This document shows positions 53,006 to 61,564 of a stretch of DNA of 64,000 nucleotides, piece after piece. The stretch is from Bacteriovoracaceae bacterium (GTDB lineage: Bacteria > Bdellovibrionota > Bacteriovoracia > Bacteriovoracales > Bacteriovoracaceae). A model generated the notes under the pieces. That model saw only the letters and a program-made list of their open reading frames with translations. It ran no database searches and was not told where the DNA came from. The translations under genes and the position numbers were made by a program. Within the stretch, counting starts at the first letter, position 1. Every line of letters starts with the position of its first letter. The DNA is taken from the NCBI GenBank assembly GCA_018649885.1, contig JABIHA010000080.1, forward strand, positions 1 through 64,000. Direction: 5' to 3'.

Positions 53006-53175
53006 CACAAGCGCTCCACAGCGTAAATTCTGCTCTGGCAGCCAATGGGATTCAACCCACGTGGCCAGCGATAAAAATTAGGATTTCTTCTCGCTTCGGC
53101 GTTGATCCCCTTTACTGTAAGTGACTGTGGTCCTAACCACTACTTTCAGTTATCTGGTCAACGCTCCTCTTGTTG
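53006..53175 (-). ncRNA. lysine riboswitch (L box)
   Basis: Read on the minus strand, the conserved blocks appear in order: AGAGGAGCG (53170-53162), then AGTA, AAAGGGGATC, the hallmark CGCCGAAGCGAG, GCTGGCC, GTTGAATCCCATTGGCTGCC. P1 can be closed by ACAAG at 53173-53169 with CTTGT near 53011-53007. The order and core match the bacterial lysC/L-box leaders. It stands 88 nt before asd, the first gene of the lysine operon. Lysine binding should lower expression; whether by transcription or translation is not clear. Confidence 0.95.
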
Positions 53176-53182
53176 TTTGGTG

Positions 53183-53211
53183 CAGGCACCGAACAGTTCA
53201 AAAGGTGCCTG
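53183..53211. promoter_or_regulatory. perfect hairpin upstream of the riboswitch
   Basis: CAGGCACC and GGTGCCTG pair perfectly with a 13-nt loop, just ahead of the aptamer in the divergent region. It could stabilise the 5' end of the leader, be an operator, or terminate an unknown small transcript; a T-rich tail exists only on the plus strand and is imperfect. Confidence 0.45.
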
Positions 53212-53365
53212 AAATAGAGTTTTCTGTCAACTTCAGACAGCCTGTGCCCGCTCATGTGGCTTGGGAATTTTAAATATTGTGTCCAAACTTTGAATTTGTC
53301 TTGCTTTGGTTGTTCAGAGACAGGTAAAATTAGAGAGAATTTTTTAGAACCTATGAGGAAAAGTA

Positions 53366-53776
53366 ATGATCTCAACCAAGACCAGATTTCTAATTGTTGA
53401 CGACTATGACATGGTTCTAACTATGCTCAAGGAAAACCTCAGAACAATAGGTTTTAAAGGTGATGTTATCAATGCCGCCGATGGTCAGGAAGGCTTTGAT
53501 GCCTTGGCCGCACAGGAAGAAAAAGGCGAGCCAGTGCAATTTATCATCTCTGATCTTTTGATGCCTGGAATGAGTGGGCTTGATTTTCTCAAACAAGTTC
53601 GCGCAGATGATAAATACAAAGACATTCCTTTTCTGATTCTTACCAGTGATAACGATAGTGAAAATATGATGAATGTTATCAAGTGTGGCGCCAGCAATAT
53701 TCTTCTTAAGCCTTGGACGGCCGATTCTCTAACTGAAAAAATTGCACTTTGTTGGAATAAACACGAAAAAAAATAG
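53366..53776 (+). CDS. stand-alone CheY-like response regulator, third paralogue
   Basis: 136 residues, receiver only: D12/D13 in LIVDDYDMVLT, D63 in IISDLLMPGMSG, T93 and K115 in LLKPW. It ends CWNKHEKK, like the two copies at 36196 and 36617, so the three form one subfamily. GAGGAAAAG precedes the ATG. It is divergent from the lysine operon and far from any kinase gene, so its donor may be the CheA-like kinase at 34-36 kb or another. The extra loop after helix 2 (AAQEEKGEPVQ) separates it from the other two. Confidence 0.95.
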   Translation: MISTKTRFLIVDDYDMVLTMLKENLRTIGFKGDVINAADGQEGFDALAAQEEKGEPVQFIISDLLMPGMSGLDFLKQVRADDKYKDIPFLILTSDNDSENMMNVIKCGASNILLKPWTADSLTEKIALCWNKHEKK

Positions 53777-53785
53777 AGAATGCTC

Positions 53786-54160
53786 TTAGTGCTTTAGCAC
53801 TCTAATGCCGTAAATGACTTCTTCTTTTGACAATGTATCGAGGGAAACTCTTCCATAGGTTCTAGCAACCTTTAGCATGTAAGATAGGTTTTTTTGCCAG
53901 TACTCGACGTCTCCCTTAAGTCCAGATTGAAGCCAGAGTAGGGCACTACTAGTTTCTGAAACACTGTAGCCATATTTTTCTCCAATTTCCATAAGCCTTT
54001 GTTCTACTTCTTCTAGCTTTGCTGGAGGGAGATTTCCCATATGCTTTTGAATTTTATGCATATTTCTTAGATGGATCAATTCTAGGTCTTCACCACTTTG
54101 AGTTGTGGCCCCATTGAATGCCTGGGCAATACGAGTTGAAATTTGGTCAATAAATCCCAT
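53786..54160 (-). CDS. small cytoplasmic hypothetical protein
   Basis: 124 residues, no signal peptide and no membrane segment. The sequence is helical: IDQISTRIAQAFN, DLELIHLRNMHKIQKHMG, PPAKLEEVEQRLMEIGEKYG, SALLWLQSGLKGDVEYWQ and EEVIYGIRVLKH. The gene converges with the CheY paralogue and the stop codons are 9 nt apart. No family recognised; a helical adaptor role is only a guess. AAGGAAAC is found before the ATG. Confidence 0.7.
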   Translation of the reverse strand: MGFIDQISTRIAQAFNGATTQSGEDLELIHLRNMHKIQKHMGNLPPAKLEEVEQRLMEIGEKYGYSVSETSSALLWLQSGLKGDVEYWQKNLSYMLKVARTYGRVSLDTLSKEEVIYGIRVLKH

Positions 54161-54208
54161 TGTGTTTCCTTTTATAGGAATCAGTTTACTTTGCTAAAAG
54201 TTTTACCG

Positions 54209-55087
54209 TCAAGTGTGCTCAGCAAGGGGATTGTTGCAGGCAGTTATATCATCGGGATTTTCAATCATTTTGAGAAATGGTTTTCTATAAGGCCTTGCAA
54301 TTCCATGGAATACTTCAATATGGCCAACTTTTTCTATGGCCCAAAAGCATTTTGGAGATTTTAATACCTTGAATATTTCTTCGCCAAATTTATAGGGGAC
54401 AACCTTGTCGTTGGGTCCATGCATCACCAGTGTTTTTACATTGGGGAATAGATGCATGGTATTTTTTGAGGCGAACTTATCGTCAAATAATACAAAGGCC
54501 AAAGGAGAGAAGGGCGTCAGGAGCCAGGACTCTTTCATTTTAGAAAATGCCATTTGACGATAACTGGAAAAAGTTGAATCCAGTACGATTAAATCAATTT
54601 TAGATTTGAGCCTAAAATCAACGAGCGATCTGGCCAGCACCATGCCCCCTAGGCTTTGGCCAAATGCTATAATCTTTTTAGCGCCAATTTTCTCTTTAAG
54701 CTTAAAAGAAAACTCTAATGCAGATAATGCATCTTTGTAGACTGCCTTATGGTCTGGAATACCGGCCGATCTTCCATAACCTCTATAATCCCAAATCAGC
54801 ACATCCACATCATGCTCAGTCAGCCAGGCGAGAGAGGGAAAATGATTAGTAAGATTCATGCCATTACCATGAAAGTGAACTACGAGTGCTTTTGGAGGTG
54901 TCGATTTTTTATTTTTCAGGTGCCAATAGTGGAGAGGAGTGCCATCTTCTGATGAAAAAAAACCGGAGTTATAATTGATTCCAAATTCCTTGGGATCACC
55001 ATACTTGACTTTATTAGGGGCATAGAAAAAGTGACCACAGCCTCCCAATGTCAAAATAATCAGAAATTTAAAAGTGGTAGATAACAC
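54209..55087 (-). CDS. alpha/beta-hydrolase lipoprotein
   Basis: 292 residues from GTG 55087 (AAGGA 8 nt upstream; TTG one codon earlier is possible). The lipoprotein signal ends ILTLGGC with C17. Hydrolase motifs: oxyanion HFHGNGMNLT, DYRGYGRSAGIPDH, nucleophile S145 in AFGQSLGGMV, acid in MHGPNDKVVPYKFG and His in VGHIEVFHG. Close relatives are BEM46/DUF-type hydrolases cleaving esters or lipids. Tethered in the envelope. It overlaps the end of the DUF4105 gene by 20 bp, so the two are coupled. Confidence 0.9.
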   Translation of the reverse strand: MLSTTFKFLIILTLGGCGHFFYAPNKVKYGDPKEFGINYNSGFFSSEDGTPLHYWHLKNKKSTPPKALVVHFHGNGMNLTNHFPSLAWLTEHDVDVLIWDYRGYGRSAGIPDHKAVYKDALSALEFSFKLKEKIGAKKIIAFGQSLGGMVLARSLVDFRLKSKIDLIVLDSTFSSYRQMAFSKMKESWLLTPFSPLAFVLFDDKFASKNTMHLFPNVKTLVMHGPNDKVVPYKFGEEIFKVLKSPKCFWAIEKVGHIEVFHGIARPYRKPFLKMIENPDDITACNNPLAEHT

Positions 55088-56975
55088 CAAGTTTTCCTTC
55101 ACGGTAAGTTTTATTGCTGTGACTATCAGGAATGACATGAGTGAGCATCATTCTCGCTTCATAGCTTTGCCCAAATGAATAAGAGCTACCTAACGTCGTG
55201 CTGTAAATGGGTTTCATTTTTTTATTGGTATTGACGTTTAAAAATGCTTTTTCACTCAAGTGAATTTTAAATGGTTCAGTGATTTTTATTATAGATCCTG
55301 CATTTATTTGAGGTCCATACCTGAAAGAGCGATTCAGCTTATTTCCATACTCAAGCTTTCCTTCCAGTAGTCCGTAGAGAGAAAATCTCTTGTCAAAGAA
55401 ATCAAAATTCATTCCGGCTCCTGCAAAAAACTGAGGGGAAAGGCATTTATCACAACTTTTATCCTTGGGCTCAGTAGCTAAAAGTCCTGTTGACCAAGAA
55501 ACAGACATGATCGCCTTGTCCACAGGAGTGAGAGAGGTGGCGCCAAAAATTTGAATTTCCTCAACTCTAAAATTCTTATCAGTATAGTTATATCTGAAGC
55601 GTCCAGAGAGAAACTCAATTTGAGAGTTTTTTGGATAACCTCTATCATCATTTAAAAGATCATGAAGTCCCGATCTAAGTCTCAGTTCTGTGAAATTATC
55701 CAATTTATTATTGTTGCCTCCAAACAGCCATGCTGAGTATCCATTGTGGGATTTATCTGGTCTGGCTTCACTATAGGTATGGAATAATTTTTTCTCTTTA
55801 TAGTCGGCAACTCCACCTAAAATGGCCCTACTGACAAGGGCATTTCGAAGACTGTCTTTAAAGACCTTTACGCCGCCGGTTTTGGAAGCAAATGTTTTGT
55901 ATCTAAGAAAGCTAATATAAGCTTCAAGTGCCTCTCTATCCTGAGTTTCTTTTGGTTGTATTTTACCGTTAACTAGATCGTAAAAAATTTCTTTTTCATC
56001 ATCTTTTAGCGCCACTCTTCTTTTATCCAATAATTTTTGAAGAGATGGTCTATAGGTGACATTAACAACTGAGCCGGGGTAGCGGTCAAAGACCTTGATT
56101 GTGTCTGCCGGCAGTACATAAAAAGGAAAGCCTGAGGTCAAATCCCAATCTGGTTTAGCGACTTCAATTAAAGTTAGTAGCTGGTAGGCGCAGTTTTCAT
56201 CAATGAAGAAGTATTTAAATCTATTGTTGTAACCAAGCTCCCAAAAGTGGGCCATCATTCTTGTTAGCTCATCTTTTTTTAAATCGAGGTGGTATTCCCA
56301 TATATCTCGACTTTCTGATTTGGTGTATTCATTTAATTTTTCATAGTAAGGCTTTAGTGAGAAGTCTCCCCAATACCCACCTGTCAGTCCATAGACTGCA
56401 AACATCAAGCCCCCATTCATATCAGCGGAGGCGGCAAAACTAATTCCATAGTCTGAGATTCTTCCATCCGAGTCTTTTAATTCCTCTAAAGGGACAGAGT
56501 TGAGCTTTAAGAAAGTGTGACCAAATATAGAGGCAGGGTTTCCAGCGTAGTAGCTAGAAAAGACCAGACTGGCACTTTCAGCATTAATGGCCTTCATCCA
56601 CTGTTCATATTCGGGGCAAGATTTCTTGGCAATGGGAAGGGCGAGCTCTTTCATTAGATAGCGAGATCTTTCAGGAAAAGCACATTGTGGGTGAGTTTTT
56701 AGCCGACCAACTTCTATATTTTGGTCCAGTACCGCCACTGATGCCATCATCTCTTTAAAAGCATCAGTCCGACCATCTTTCGAAAAGAAAAAATCATCTC
56801 CATCTGCTTGGGATCTGAACCCTCTGATACCGGTACGGTAGTGCATAAGTCGGTGCCAATAGAGTTTCCCCGAGAGGCCCTTAATTTTTTTCTCTAATTT
56901 CGCGTCTATTTTAAAGGCGTGGACAGCAGTAGAGTAAACACATAGTAGCAAAGCAATAAGTCTGGCAGTTTTCAC
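55068..56975 (-). CDS. DUF4105 (Lnb-type N-terminal) periplasmic/outer-membrane protein
   Basis: 635 residues with signal peptide (ending TAVHA). Residues about 110-300 hold the DUF4105 core: SASLVFSSYYAGNPASIFGH, FLKLNS, ISFAASADMNGGLMFAVYG and ENCAYQLLTLIEV, with Ser, His and Cys positions that suggest a catalytic or papain-like fold. The C-terminal 250 residues are beta-rich, with paired strands (FTELRLRSGLHDLL, INAGSIIKITEP) and a final Phe (LGVIYHF), so an outer-membrane barrel is likely. In other bacteria the domain is seen beside lipid or peptidoglycan enzymes; function unproven. Confidence 0.88.
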   Translation of the reverse strand: MKTARLIALLLCVYSTAVHAFKIDAKLEKKIKGLSGKLYWHRLMHYRTGIRGFRSQADGDDFFFSKDGRTDAFKEMMASVAVLDQNIEVGRLKTHPQCAFPERSRYLMKELALPIAKKSCPEYEQWMKAINAESASLVFSSYYAGNPASIFGHTFLKLNSVPLEELKDSDGRISDYGISFAASADMNGGLMFAVYGLTGGYWGDFSLKPYYEKLNEYTKSESRDIWEYHLDLKKDELTRMMAHFWELGYNNRFKYFFIDENCAYQLLTLIEVAKPDWDLTSGFPFYVLPADTIKVFDRYPGSVVNVTYRPSLQKLLDKRRVALKDDEKEIFYDLVNGKIQPKETQDREALEAYISFLRYKTFASKTGGVKVFKDSLRNALVSRAILGGVADYKEKKLFHTYSEARPDKSHNGYSAWLFGGNNNKLDNFTELRLRSGLHDLLNDDRGYPKNSQIEFLSGRFRYNYTDKNFRVEEIQIFGATSLTPVDKAIMSVSWSTGLLATEPKDKSCDKCLSPQFFAGAGMNFDFFDKRFSLYGLLEGKLEYGNKLNRSFRYGPQINAGSIIKITEPFKIHLSEKAFLNVNTNKKMKPIYSTTLGSSYSFGQSYEARMMLTHVIPDSHSNKTYREGKLGVIYHF

Positions 56976-57052
56976 GTAGATTTTTCCTGAAAAAATTGAT
57001 CAGAAATAATTCTGGCAGGCTGTCATAGGTGTGTAAAGGAGAGTATTTGATC

Positions 57053-57082
57053 AAAAAAAAGGGACCCCGCAAGAGATCCCTT
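57053..57082 (-). terminator. strong intrinsic terminator
   Basis: On the minus strand AAGGGATCTC pairs with GGGGTCCCTT (10 bp, two G-T pairs) around TTGC, followed by a run of eight T. It closes the DUF3015 transcript. Confidence 0.93.
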
Positions 57083-57105
57083 CAATATTATCTGAAATTT
57101 AACTA

Positions 57106-57549
57106 TTATACGCGAGTACAGTAGCTTCTGGCAGCTTTAAGAAGCTGTGCAGGAGTGGTATTTTCAGACTTAATGATGCTGTGGTAGTTGCTTTGAACAG
57201 CTTTACTGAATGAAGTTGAATCACAACCCATTGTAGCAGCAAATCCATTTAAGTACTCACCTTGACCAAGTGCCATTTCAACAACTAGGTTTTCATAGTT
57301 GGCTTCAGCAAAATAAAGTGGTGCAGCGTCATTTTTAACAATAGAGTGTCTAGTACATCCTAAAGTTCCAGAGGTCATTCCAAATGTGTTTGGAACCACT
57401 GAGTTTGTTGTCCCTCTAGTAGTTGTAGCAACTAGAGAAAGTTTTTTGGTTACTTGCCAGCCAAGACCACAGCCATCTGACTTGTCTTCTGCAAAGCTTG
57501 AAAGTGAAAATAGTGAAGCCACAACAGCTACGATTAATAATTTTTTCAT
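57106..57549 (-). CDS. DUF3015-like secreted protein
   Basis: 147 residues from ATG 57549, which follows an excellent AAGGAGGAAT. Signal peptide ends SSFAED. The mature part has the family's GCGLGWQVTKK near the start, then TFGMTSGTLGCT, and ends LKAARSYCTR; four cysteines suggest two disulfides. Proteins of this family are widespread periplasmic proteins of unknown function. Strong ribosome-binding site and terminator suggest high expression. Transcribed alone, divergent from ileS. Confidence 0.85.
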   Translation of the reverse strand: MKKLLIVAVVASLFSLSSFAEDKSDGCGLGWQVTKKLSLVATTTRGTTNSVVPNTFGMTSGTLGCTRHSIVKNDAAPLYFAEANYENLVVEMALGQGEYLNGFAATMGCDSTSFSKAVQSNYHSIIKSENTTPAQLLKAARSYCTRV

Positions 57550-57803
57550 CCTATTCCTCCTTGAATGATACAAAATGATTCATTAATTCTTTTAAGTATT
57601 TAAGATTATACTTATTTTACTGCTCTTTTAAATCATTTTTTGAGATAAAATGAGCTGTGTTGAATTTCTTAATGAATGGAAGTGTTGGATAATCTCCTAG
57701 CGTTTTTGGCCGGTACCAGTAGAAAAAAACCAATTAATTTGCTATGTTTACGTCCCACAAGTGTATCCAATTGACTGTGTGTTTATTTAGGTGAGGTTGA
57801 GTA

Positions 57804-60800
57804 ATGAGTAGTGAGGCAGAAGGTAGTAGTTTTTCGTTTGTTGAGGCAGAGCATAAAGTGCTCAAATACTGGGACGAGAACAAGATTTTTAAAAAATCTT
57901 TGGAAAATACTGCCGACGCGGCACCTTATATTTTCTATGATGGCCCTCCCTTTGCCACAGGGCTTCCCCATCATGGCCACCTTGTAGGTGGCACTCTTAA
58001 AGATATAATACCCAGGTATTTCACTATGAAAGGGCGCTATGTTGAAAGACGCTTTGGTTGGGATTGCCATGGGCTACCGGTGGAAAATGAGATTGATAAA
58101 AAGCTGGGAATGTCGGCCCTTGAAGCGGTAGAAAAGCTGGGAGTAGGTGGATACAACGATGAGTGCCGGGGAATTGTCTCTCGCTATACCAAAGAGTGGG
58201 AAAAAACAGTCACCAGAATGGGCAGGTGGGTTGATTTTGAAAATGACTATAAAACTATGGATCCCACTTTTATGGAGAGTGTGTGGTGGGTATTCAAAAC
58301 TTTATGGGACAAGGATCTCATCTATAAGGGCAAAAAAGTGGTTCCGTTTTCCACTGCTCTACACACAACCCTTTCAAATTTTGAAGCTGCATTAAACTAT
58401 AAAGATATTACTGATCAGGCCGTCACAGTGCTCTTTAAGGCACGCGGAGAAGATGCCTACTTTGCTGCTTGGACCACCACTCCATGGACCCTTCCCTCAA
58501 ATTTGTGCCTATGCGCTGGGGCAGATATTGATTATGTTCTAGTTAGTGACCCGGATGTGGACCTTCCTTACTATTTAGCTGCCGCCAGAATGGACTATTA
58601 CGGTAAGAAGAAAGAACTTAAAGTGTTAAAAGAGCTAAAAGGATCAGATTTATTAGGTAATAAATTCGAACCCCTATTACCTTACTTCGGGGAGCTTGAA
58701 AAAGAAGGCTGTTTTCAGGTTCTCAACGATGGATACGTAACCACAGAAAGTGGGACGGGAATAGTTCATATTGCTCCAGGCTTCGGTGAGGATGACTTTA
58801 GGGTTATGAGTGAAGCTGGAATCAAATCCATCGTCTGCCCAGTTAACAATCTAGGGAAATTTACCAGTGAAGTTGATGATCTAGTCGACGTTTACGTCAA
58901 AGACGCCGATAAAGAGATAATCAAAAGACTAAAAAGTGAAGGGAAGTTCTTAGAGCAAAGTAGTTATAATCACAGCTATCCTTTTTGCTATAGGACAGAC
59001 ACTCCACTGATCTATAAGGCGGTGCCTTCTTGGTATGTGAAGGTTGAACAGATCAGAGACAAAATGGTCAAAAATAACCAGCAAGTTAACTGGGTCCCCA
59101 ATCATTTAAAAGATGGCAGGTTTGGCAATTGGCTAGCGGGTGCCAGAGATTGGTCAATATCCAGAACCAGAGTGTGGGGTAACCCTCTCCCGGTCTGGAT
59201 AAATGATGTAAATGAAAAGGCCATTTGCGTGGGCTCAACTAGTGAGCTTAAAGAGCTATCAGGACAATGTCCTGCAGACTTGCACCGAGAGAATGTGGAT
59301 GGAATAACTTTTACTATTGATGGAGAAGAGGGGACATATCACCGTGTACCAGATGTACTAGACTGTTGGTTTGAGTCTGGCTCAATGCCCTATGCCCAAC
59401 TTCATTACCCATTTGAGAATAAAGAAGTGTTTGAGGGAGGTTTTCCTGCCGAGTTTATCGCTGAAGGGCTCGATCAAACAAGAGGCTGGTTTTATACCCT
59501 CAATGTTCTCTCTACGGCCCTATTTGATAAACCTGCTTTTAAAAATGTCATTGTTAACGGAATGATTCTCGCAGGGGATGGCAAGAAAATGAGCAAGTCT
59601 CTTCGAAATTATACAGCTCCTGATGATCTGATGGAAGAATATGGGGCTGACGCTCTAAGGTTGACCTTAATCACCTCCGGACTTGTGAAAGCAGAGGATA
59701 TGCGCTTCACAGACGATGGTGTCAGGGACATGGTCAGGCGTGCACTTCTTCCATGGTTTAATGCTTTTAAATTTTTTCAAACCTATGCAGAGGTAGATGG
59801 ATGGAATCCAAAAGATCATTTTAAGCAGGGTGATAATATTCTGGATTCTTGGCTGATCTCAAGACTTCAATCTCTTGTTCAAACTGTAGATGAACAAATG
59901 GAAGCCTATCAACTATATAATGTGATTCCTGCTCTTTTTAGCTTTATAGAAGATCTTACTAATTGGTATATCAGACTCAATAGGAGAAGATTTTGGGAAG
60001 AGGGATTATCTGATGATAAGCAAATTGCCTACTCTGCTCTTTATCAAACACTTTTAACTCTTTCTAAGCTAATGGCACCACTGGCGCCCTTCTTATCAGA
60101 GCATATTTTTCTTGAACTAAAGAAAATGGGGGCCATAAGTGAGGAGTCAGTTCATCTTTGCCGGTACCCTGCCTCCGATTCGAGTGTGATAAATAGTGTA
60201 CTCGAAGATGCAGTGGATAGAATGATCCAAGTTTTACTACTGGGAAGGCAAAAGCGGATCTCTGTAAAGATAAAAGTTAAAACGCCTCTTTCAAAGCTTG
60301 TTGTGATTCACAAAGAGCAAAAAATCTTAGATGAGATAAAAAAGCTTGAAAGGTATATAAAAACTGAACTCAATGTAAAAGATGTATCTTACTCTCTGAA
60401 TGAGGATCAATTTATCACTTTATTCGCAAAACCAAATTCGCCTGTTCTTGGCAAAAAGATGGGAAAGAAGTTTGGACTCGTGAGAAAAGAAATTGAGGCC
60501 TTGCCAAGCACCACACTTGCCCAAATAGAAGCTGGCGAGAGTGTTGAAATTTGTGATGAGAAAATGGGAGCCAGTGAAATCCTTATTTTTAGAGAGGCAA
60601 AAGAAGGCACAGGGGCGATGTCCAATAGATTCATTTCTATTGAGCTTGATTGCACCCTGACTGATGAGCTTGTCTTAGAGGGATTAGCACGGGAAGTTGT
60701 CAACAGGGTTCAAAAAACTCGTAAAGAGAAAGGTTTTAATGTCAGTGACCGCATTAAACTTGAATTTTCTGGTGATGAGAAAATAGTTAAGGCGATCAAC

Positions 60801-60923
60801 GGATATTCTGATTACATAAAAGGTGAAACTCTTTGTGACAGCATGACAGATCACCCAGGTGTGAGTGGTGAAAGTTTTACAGTTGATGGACTTGATCTTA
60901 CTTTAAAAATTGAAAGAGTTTAA
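57804..60923 (+). CDS. ileS: isoleucyl-tRNA synthetase, IleS2-type
   Basis: 1039 residues. Class I signatures: HxGH at H56-H59 in FATGLPHHGHLVGG and KMSKS at 595-599. An editing domain (CP1) lies between (WTTTPWTLPSN, IAPGFGEDD), then an anticodon-binding domain and a long C-terminal part. The FATGLPH-x-GH motif, instead of FANGDIHIGH, and the length place it in the eukaryote-like IleS2 clade, which lacks the zinc-binding C-terminal end of IleS1. This clade is known for tolerance to mupirocin. The enzyme charges tRNA-Ile in the cytoplasm. A small secreted-protein gene follows after 15 nt. Confidence 0.96.
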   Translation: MSSEAEGSSFSFVEAEHKVLKYWDENKIFKKSLENTADAAPYIFYDGPPFATGLPHHGHLVGGTLKDIIPRYFTMKGRYVERRFGWDCHGLPVENEIDKKLGMSALEAVEKLGVGGYNDECRGIVSRYTKEWEKTVTRMGRWVDFENDYKTMDPTFMESVWWVFKTLWDKDLIYKGKKVVPFSTALHTTLSNFEAALNYKDITDQAVTVLFKARGEDAYFAAWTTTPWTLPSNLCLCAGADIDYVLVSDPDVDLPYYLAAARMDYYGKKKELKVLKELKGSDLLGNKFEPLLPYFGELEKEGCFQVLNDGYVTTESGTGIVHIAPGFGEDDFRVMSEAGIKSIVCPVNNLGKFTSEVDDLVDVYVKDADKEIIKRLKSEGKFLEQSSYNHSYPFCYRTDTPLIYKAVPSWYVKVEQIRDKMVKNNQQVNWVPNHLKDGRFGNWLAGARDWSISRTRVWGNPLPVWINDVNEKAICVGSTSELKELSGQCPADLHRENVDGITFTIDGEEGTYHRVPDVLDCWFESGSMPYAQLHYPFENKEVFEGGFPAEFIAEGLDQTRGWFYTLNVLSTALFDKPAFKNVIVNGMILAGDGKKMSKSLRNYTAPDDLMEEYGADALRLTLITSGLVKAEDMRFTDDGVRDMVRRALLPWFNAFKFFQTYAEVDGWNPKDHFKQGDNILDSWLISRLQSLVQTVDEQMEAYQLYNVIPALFSFIEDLTNWYIRLNRRRFWEEGLSDDKQIAYSALYQTLLTLSKLMAPLAPFLSEHIFLELKKMGAISEESVHLCRYPASDSSVINSVLEDAVDRMIQVLLLGRQKRISVKIKVKTPLSKLVVIHKEQKILDEIKKLERYIKTELNVKDVSYSLNEDQFITLFAKPNSPVLGKKMGKKFGLVRKEIEALPSTTLAQIEAGESVEICDEKMGASEILIFREAKEGTGAMSNRFISIELDCTLTDELVLEGLAREVVNRVQKTRKEKGFNVSDRIKLEFSGDEKIVKAINGYSDYIKGETLCDSMTDHPGVSGESFTVDGLDLTLKIERV

Positions 60924-60938
60924 TCACAGAGGGTCTTT

Positions 60939-61556
60939 ATGTTAGCAGCTACTTTCATTATTTCTCTTTTTCTTAACAGTGCTGATGGTGTATCTGCAGA
61001 GGCTGAGAAATCTCTACTGACTGAAAGCACAGTGAACTCACAGCAAAATGATTTTGGCGCAGAAGCGTCCACTTTCTTTTGGACTATTCCAAATAGTCAA
61101 AGTGATTACGACAGTGAGTTTATTGGAGCAAAACTTGGAGTTAAATATCACCTCGACTCTGGCACCTATATTACAAGTTCACTCGTTTTTGGACAAAATA
61201 GACTGGTAAAAGATAGTGGAGAGCTAGGTCATCAAAATGGATTTGGTATTGATATTGAGATATCAAAAAATATTGCCCTGTTTTCTAATGGCCTAGGACT
61301 TTTGGTAGGCGGAGAGATATTTGCTGTAAAATCACTTTATCCACAAAGAAGTTATTCCGGAAGTGAGGGGTACTCTGCCGATGCACTTGCTCAGGGGGCA
61401 CTTTTCTTTGCCTGTCCAAGTTTTACCAGTGGTACCTATAATGTGAGTTTATGTGGAGAAGCTGGACCTGCAAGGGTGGCAGAACTTGGAGAGAGTCCAT
61501 TTGTTAAATCTGCTTTGGGTCTTGGGCTCAGTCTAAAACTTGCATACTTTCTATAG
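60939..61556 (+). CDS. secreted hypothetical protein, probable small barrel
   Basis: 205 residues with signal peptide MLAATFIISLFLNSADGVSA and AGAGGG-type ribosome-binding site (CAGAGGG). The mature part is beta-rich with alternating residues (FIGAKLGVKYHLDSG, YITSSLVFGQNRL, IDIEISKNIALF, GLGLSLKLAYFL) and two cysteines late. The pattern is that of an eight-stranded outer-membrane barrel, but no family is recognised. It follows ileS after 15 nt and may use its promoter. Confidence 0.7.
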   Translation: MLAATFIISLFLNSADGVSAEAEKSLLTESTVNSQQNDFGAEASTFFWTIPNSQSDYDSEFIGAKLGVKYHLDSGTYITSSLVFGQNRLVKDSGELGHQNGFGIDIEISKNIALFSNGLGLLVGGEIFAVKSLYPQRSYSGSEGYSADALAQGALFFACPSFTSGTYNVSLCGEAGPARVAELGESPFVKSALGLGLSLKLAYFL

Positions 61557-61564
61557 TGATATAC

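Noticed and set aside
53133-53375. Open frame of 80 codons on the minus strand upstream of asd
   Set aside because: Its 3' part is the 5' half of the lysine riboswitch and it contains two strong hairpins. A TTG start without Shine-Dalgarno supports chance, although the segment around FRHLL looks protein-like and could be an old remnant.
53786-53803. Terminator hairpin AGTGCTTTAGCACT between converging genes
   Set aside because: The stem is 5-6 bp, it overlaps coding sequence and no T run follows.
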